A stretch of 64,000 bases of DNA from the NCBI RefSeq assembly GCF_012584455.1, contig NZ_JABAEB010000001.1:248001-312000 (forward strand), given 5' to 3'. The notes under the pieces were generated by a model that saw only the letters and a program-made list of their open reading frames with translations, was not told the origin of the DNA and did not search any database. This DNA is from Shewanella oncorhynchi. GTDB taxonomy: Bacteria; Pseudomonadota; Gammaproteobacteria; Enterobacterales; Shewanellaceae. This document shows positions 59,761 to 64,000 of the stretch, one piece after another (the first letter of the stretch is position 1; the number at the start of each line of letters is the position of its first letter). A program made the position numbers and the translations under genes.

Positions 59761-60778
59761 GTGTTGCGGCTTCCTGCTGTTGCTTTTGGTACTGGCTTTC
59801 TTTTTTGGCTTTTAAGGTTTGCTCTTTTAACTCGAAGGCTTCATAGGCTTCAACGATACGGGCAACCACAGGATGGCGCACTACATCTTGGGAGACAAAA
59901 AAGTTAAAGCTGATTTCTTCGACTTGGCTTAACACTTCAATCGCGTGACGTAGCCCCGACTTTTGATGTTTAGGTAAGTCGGTTTGAGTGATGTCGCCTG
60001 TGATCACCGCACGGGAATTGAAACCGATACGGGTAAGGAACATCTTCATCTGCTCGATTGTGGTGTTTTGGCTTTCATCGAGAATAATAAAGGCATCGTT
60101 CAAGGTACGACCGCGCATATAGGCAAGCGGCGCCACTTCAATCACGTTTTTCTCGATTAGGCGTTCCACTTTTTCAAAGCCAAGCATTTCGAACAACGCA
60201 TCGTAGAGCGGACGCAAATAGGGGTCGACCTTTTGACTTAAGTCACCAGGTAAGAAACCGAGTTTTTCACCCGCTTCCACCGCAGGGCGAGTCAGCAGAA
60301 TGCGGCGCACTTCTTGGCGCTCTAACGCATCTACTGCCGCGGCTACGGCAAGGTAGGTTTTGCCCGTTCCTGCTGGACCAATACCGAAGGTAATATCGTG
60401 ACGCGTAATATTGGCCACATACAAGCTTTGATTCGGATTGCGTGGCTTAATGACACCGCGGCGGGTTTTGATATTAATACCGCTGTCGTCGTTAGCGTCT
60501 GCTTGCTCTAGGGCAATGGCTGCTTGAATAGCGATATGGACTTGCTCAGGCTCAAGATCGGGCGTGCTGCCTTTAACCGTTTGGGTCTCGATGTAGAGTT
60601 CTTTTAGTAAGTTGTTGGCGCTTAAACAATTGCGTGGTAGTCCGGTGATCTGGAAATGATTGTTCTTACGGACGATTTCAACGCCAACGCGACGTTCTAT
60701 CTGCTTGATATTGTCATCGAATGGACCGCACAGTGAAGCCAAACGGCGTGTTTCTGCGGGTTCGAGATACAGATTCAT
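59750..60778 (-). CDS. ybeZ: PhoH-like ATPase YbeZ
   Basis: 342 residues from ATG 60778 ([23 protein letters not shown]). Longer readings begin with residues unlike the family. It is a PhoH-family P-loop ATPase with [10 protein letters not shown], Walker [20 protein letters not shown] and Walker [13 protein letters not shown]. The N-terminal segment up to residue 90 resembles a KH-like RNA-binding region. It is probably a helicase-like partner of YbeY in RNA processing (known association, not shown here). No strong ribosome site is visible at this start. Confidence 0.95.
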   Translation of the reverse strand: MNLYLEPAETRRLASLCGPFDDNIKQIERRVGVEIVRKNNHFQITGLPRNCLSANNLLKELYIETQTVKGSTPDLEPEQVHIAIQAAIALEQADANDDSGINIKTRRGVIKPRNPNQSLYVANITRHDITFGIGPAGTGKTYLAVAAAVDALERQEVRRILLTRPAVEAGEKLGFLPGDLSQKVDPYLRPLYDALFEMLGFEKVERLIEKNVIEVAPLAYMRGRTLNDAFIILDESQNTTIEQMKMFLTRIGFNSRAVITGDITQTDLPKHQKSGLRHAIEVLSQVEEISFNFFVSQDVVRHPVVARIVEAYEAFELKEQTLKAKKESQYQKQQQEAATHES

Positions 60779-60942
60779 GGTAGTTAATTTACTGGACAAA
60801 TAGCACTCCCAATAGCGAATAAGAAAGCAAGGTACGAGGTTGGTTAACCATCGCAAGATAATTTTAGTTTACGAGCCATAGCCGATAATTGCTAACGGAA
60901 AATAGCAATTGCCTCGGTAGACTTAAATAAAAGTGCGTTAAA

Positions 60943-60970
60943 GCAAAAGGGCGACTAAGTCGCCCTTCTT
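60943..60970 (-). terminator. Terminator after miaB
   Basis: AAGGGCGAC / GTCGCCCTT with loop TTA on the minus strand, followed by TTTGC. It separates miaB from the phoH-ybeY operon. Confidence 0.85.
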
Positions 60971-60977
60971 TATATAG

Positions 60978-60993
60978 GTACCGATATCGGTAC
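60978..60993. repeat. 16-bp perfect palindrome after miaB
   Basis: GTACCGATATCGGTAC lies between the miaB stop and its terminator. There is no loop, so it is more a DNA palindrome than an RNA hairpin. Confidence 0.6.
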
Positions 60994-61013
60994 TGTTTAA
61001 GCCGATTTAACGC

Positions 61014-62438
61014 TTATGGCTTAAATTGAGTCACACCCAGTTCATCATCTTGCTTGCGCTTGGCCAGAATTTCTGCCGGACGCAGGCTACGACGTAGATC
61101 CATTTCATCTTCGCCGCGGATAAAGACACCGCGCAGTGAGTTAGTGTAAACGTCGACAATTTCTACATCCACGAAAGTACCAATGTGTTTTGGTTGACCT
61201 TCGAAGTTCACCACTCGGTTGTTCTCAGTACGGCCGCGCAGTTCCATAGGATTTTTCACCGATGGCCCTTCAACCAGAATACGTTGCACTGTGCCCATCA
61301 TGTGGCGGCTGTAGCGCATGGCTTGCTGGGTGATGCGATCTTGCAGAATCGCCAGACGTTGTTTTTTCTCTTCCATATCGACGTTATCGGGTAAATCTGC
61401 CGCTGGCGTGCCCGGACGTGCGCTATAGATAAAGCTGAAGCTGTGGTCGAAACCTATGTCTTCAATCAACTTCATGGTATCGGCAAAGTCTTCTTTAGTT
61501 TCGCCAGGGAAGCCAATGATAAAGTCTGAGCTGATTTGAATCCCTTCACGGGCTTTACGCAGGCGGCGGATGATTGACTTATATTCAATCGCCATATGGC
61601 CGCGTTTCATCGCTGTGAGAATACGGTCAGAACCCGATTGCACTGGCAAGTGCAAGAAGCTTACAAGCTCAGGGGTATCTTCGTAAACGTCGATGATATC
61701 TTGTGTAAATTCAATCGGGTGACTGGTCGTGAAGCGGATACGGTCGATACCGTCGATGGCTGCCACGAAGCGCAGTAATTCCGCAAAAGTACAAATTGCG
61801 CCATCGTGAGTTGCGCCGCGATAGGCATTCACGTTTTGGCCGAGCAAGTTTACTTCGCGCACACCTTGCTCTGCCAATTGGGCGATTTCAAGGATAATAT
61901 CGTCCGATGGACGGCTGACTTCTTCGCCGCGAGTATAAGGTACGACACAGAACGAGCAGTATTTGCTGCAACCTTCCATGATAGACACAAACGCGGTTGG
62001 GCCTTCGGCGCGAGGCTCTGGCAGACGGTCGAATTTTTCGATTTCAGGGAAGCTGATATCGATAACCGCTTTGTCGCCACGGCGCACTTGCTCGATCATC
62101 TCGGGCAGACGGTGCAAGGTTTGTGGTCCGAAAATAATGTCGACACATTGGGCTCTGTCTTTAATGGCTTTGCCTTCTTGTGAGGCAACGCAGCCGCCCA
62201 CGCCAATAATCAAATTGGGATTTTTATCTTTAAGCGTCTTCCAGCGTCCTAGCTGATGGAACACTTTTTCTTGCGCTTTTTCGCGGATAGAACAAGTGTT
62301 GAGCAGGAGAATGTCTGCCTCAGACGCTTCTTCAGTCAAGGTATAACCTTGGTATTCGCCTAACAGATCAGCCATCTTGGATGAGTCATACTCATTCATT
62401 TGACAGCCCCAAGTCTTGATATGGAGTTTCTTACTCAT
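61014..62438 (-). CDS. miaB: tRNA-2-methylthio-N6-dimethylallyladenosine synthase
   Basis: Radical-SAM methylthiotransferase that modifies i6A37 in tRNAs reading UNN codons. 474 residues. The N-terminal UPF0004 domain carries its three cluster cysteines ([29 protein letters not shown]). The radical-SAM motif is [17 protein letters not shown], and a C-terminal TRAM domain is at about 370-435. It is divergent from ubiF, the E. coli arrangement. Confidence 0.97.
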   Translation of the reverse strand: MSKKLHIKTWGCQMNEYDSSKMADLLGEYQGYTLTEEASEADILLLNTCSIREKAQEKVFHQLGRWKTLKDKNPNLIIGVGGCVASQEGKAIKDRAQCVDIIFGPQTLHRLPEMIEQVRRGDKAVIDISFPEIEKFDRLPEPRAEGPTAFVSIMEGCSKYCSFCVVPYTRGEEVSRPSDDIILEIAQLAEQGVREVNLLGQNVNAYRGATHDGAICTFAELLRFVAAIDGIDRIRFTTSHPIEFTQDIIDVYEDTPELVSFLHLPVQSGSDRILTAMKRGHMAIEYKSIIRRLRKAREGIQISSDFIIGFPGETKEDFADTMKLIEDIGFDHSFSFIYSARPGTPAADLPDNVDMEEKKQRLAILQDRITQQAMRYSRHMMGTVQRILVEGPSVKNPMELRGRTENNRVVNFEGQPKHIGTFVDVEIVDVYTNSLRGVFIRGEDEMDLRRSLRPAEILAKRKQDDELGVTQFKP

Positions 62439-62803
62439 CAGTTGTGTCGCCCTAAGATGACCAATAAAAATAGCGCGACATTTTACCTGCTGTTACGGCT
62501 GCTGACCAGCTTTGTCCACACTTTTAGCTGTTGGCTTTTACCAAGTACGATACCCTCACAAATGCTAGGTTTTTATTGTTCGGCTGCATTTGGGCAAGAT
62601 TAATATTGTTAACAGGCTGAGCTTTCGTTATTTCCAGCAAACTATTCGGGCTTGAATGCCTATGTCTTCACGGATTTCGAATCGAAATGCGCTCAACATT
62701 TCCGTGGTATCTTGATATAAGGCATAATCGAGCGGGTTTGTGAAAAGTCGCTTGGGCAGAAATACCGAAGGGCTTAAAGGTGGTAACTAAGGTGGTAAGT
62801 AGG
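62439..62803. other. Divergent intergenic region, miaB/ubiF
   Basis: About 365 bases without a credible gene. It must hold both promoters. No long inverted repeat or known operator motif stands out. Confidence 0.5.
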
Positions 62804-64000
62804 ATGAGCCAGATTGAAGAGACACATGCACAGATGATATCCGACACCACAGATTCTAACGTGACTCATTCTGAAGGCACTGAGTTCGATGTCATTCTTG
62901 TCGGCGGCGGCATGGTTGGTGCGGCGACGGCAATTGGATTAGCCCAACAGGGTTTGCAAGTGGCGGTGATTGAATCCTTTGCGCCAGAGGCTTATCAAGC
63001 CGAACAGCCATTAGATGTGCGAGTCTCGGCCATCAGTGTTGCTTCTGAAACGCTGCTTGAACGTCTTGGCGCCTTGGACTCATTGCTTAAGATGCGTAAT
63101 GTGCCTTATTTGGGCTTAGAAACTTGGGAGCTTGATGGCTGCATCACCCAATTCCACTGTTCACAAATTGGCGCCAGCCATTTAGGCCATATAGTCGAAA
63201 ACCGTTTAATCCAACTTGCCCTGTGGCAACAGATGACACAATTAGCTGGCATCACCTTATATTGTCCCGATAAAGTGGTGGCATTTGCCCGCGATAGCGA
63301 CGGTGTGAGCGTGCACTTACAGTCAAATAGTAAACTGACCGCTAAGTTGTTGGTTGGCGCCGATGGTGCTCACTCGCAGGTACGTCAATGGGCGGGAATT
63401 GGCATTTCGGGTTGGGATTACGCTCAATCGGCCATGTTGATTAATATCAACACCGCACAGGGGCAACAGGATGTGACTTGGCAGCAGTTTACGCCCAAAG
63501 GACCGCGTTCATTATTACCTTTACCTGGCAATAACGCTTCGCTGGTGTGGTACGACGATGCCAATCGAATTAAGCAGTTAATGCAGCTTAATAATAAACA
63601 GCTTGCAGATCAGATAAGAGTGCATTTCCCAGCGCGTTTGGACGCTGATTTTACCGTTGAGAATAAAGGCAGTTTTGGCCTCACTCGTCGGCATGCCCAG
63701 CGCTACTATAGTCAGAACGTGGTGATTTTAGGCGATGCCGCCCACACCATTAATCCCCTCGCTGGCCAAGGGGTGAACCTTGGGTTTAAGGATGTCGAAG
63801 CGTTTTTGGCGGTCATCAAGGATGCATTAGCCCAAGATAATATCTGGTGGTCGAATGAGGTGCTTGCCCAATATCAGCGCAAACGTTATCGCGATAATCA
63901 ATTGATGATGACGGCGATGGATTTGTTTTACGCCGGTTTTAGCAACGATTTTCTGCCGCTAAAGCTGCTGCGTAATGGCGCGTTAAAGTTGGCAAACATC
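62804..64000 (+). CDS. ubiF: 2-octaprenyl-3-methyl-6-methoxy-1,4-benzoquinol hydroxylase UbiF, 3'-truncated
   Basis: Flavoprotein monooxygenase that hydroxylates the ring in ubiquinone synthesis, working at the inner membrane. 399 codons are present and the window ends before the stop. About 15 residues are missing by comparison with E. coli. Motifs: VGGGMVGAATAIGLAQQG (FAD loop, near 32), DVRVSAISVAS, LVGADGAHSQVRQ and GDAAHTINPLAGQGVN. The later segments TWQQFTPKGPRS and MDLFYAGFSND are UbiF-specific and distinguish it from UbiH and VisC. The start is ATG 62804; a second ATG at 62834 lies within the poorly conserved N-terminus. Confidence 0.93.
   Translation, partial: MSQIEETHAQMISDTTDSNVTHSEGTEFDVILVGGGMVGAATAIGLAQQGLQVAVIESFAPEAYQAEQPLDVRVSAISVASETLLERLGALDSLLKMRNVPYLGLETWELDGCITQFHCSQIGASHLGHIVENRLIQLALWQQMTQLAGITLYCPDKVVAFARDSDGVSVHLQSNSKLTAKLLVGADGAHSQVRQWAGIGISGWDYAQSAMLININTAQGQQDVTWQQFTPKGPRSLLPLPGNNASLVWYDDANRIKQLMQLNNKQLADQIRVHFPARLDADFTVENKGSFGLTRRHAQRYYSQNVVILGDAAHTINPLAGQGVNLGFKDVEAFLAVIKDALAQDNIWWSNEVLAQYQRKRYRDNQLMMTAMDLFYAGFSNDFLPLKLLRNGALKLANI

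Overview
This window looks like chromosome from a Shewanella-type gammaproteobacterium (order Alteromonadales). The case rests on gene order and protein character. There is a carAB/dapB/fklB block, a long lipA-lipB-ybeD-dacA-rlpA-mltB-rodA-mrdA-rlmH-rsfS-nadD-holA-lptE-leuS cluster, a phoH-ybeY-corC-lnt cluster, and miaB divergent from ubiF. The genome also carries a pentaheme nitrite reductase, NnrS, a soluble zinc-binding chemoreceptor and several TonB receptors. The species is not determined.

Layout. 1-7.1 kb holds the 3' part of an M48 lipoprotein metalloprotease, then fklB, dapB and carAB on the plus strand. 7.2-20.4 kb is mixed: an RluA-type pseudouridine synthase, an orphan solute-binding protein, a CZB chemoreceptor, an outer-membrane-like gene paired with mgtE behind a long structured leader, an EEP hydrolase, rlmI, rpiA, a DUF808 protein, a DEDD exonuclease with a small membrane protein, a zinc-finger-like protein of unknown function, and a SEC-C protein. 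A tRNA-Trp lies at 20.8 kb.

20.9-38.6 kb is an accessory block between tRNA-Trp and dps. It starts with a decayed TonB-receptor remnant, followed by nnrS-nrfA (nitrosative stress and nitrite reduction to ammonium). Next comes an iron-siderophore locus. A divergent pair of exporter-fold ABC half-transporters faces a TonB receptor, a TetR regulator, and a FecCD-type importer of the FatDCEB/YclNOPQ kind (two permeases, ATPase, lipoprotein binding protein). The divergent intergenic region carries a perfect 25-bp palindrome, a likely TetR operator, and a Fur-box-like site. No siderophore synthesis genes are present, so uptake of foreign siderophores is the natural inference. A second receptor is translationally linked to a DUF1624 membrane acyltransferase-like protein and preceded by a small Cys/His membrane protein.

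38.6-64 kb is core genome: dps, holD-rimI, lipoate synthesis (lipA, lipB), the elongation cell-wall cluster (dacA, rlpA, mltB, rodA, mrdA), ribosome maturation (rlmH, rsfS), nadD, holA, lptE, leuS, a methyltransferase, a solitary pilin-like gene after lnt, corC, ybeY, phoH, miaB and the 5' part of ubiF.

The best candidates for something undescribed are the roughly 335-nt structured leader before the outer-membrane-like gene and mgtE, and the doubly regulated siderophore locus with two different inner-membrane ABC systems.
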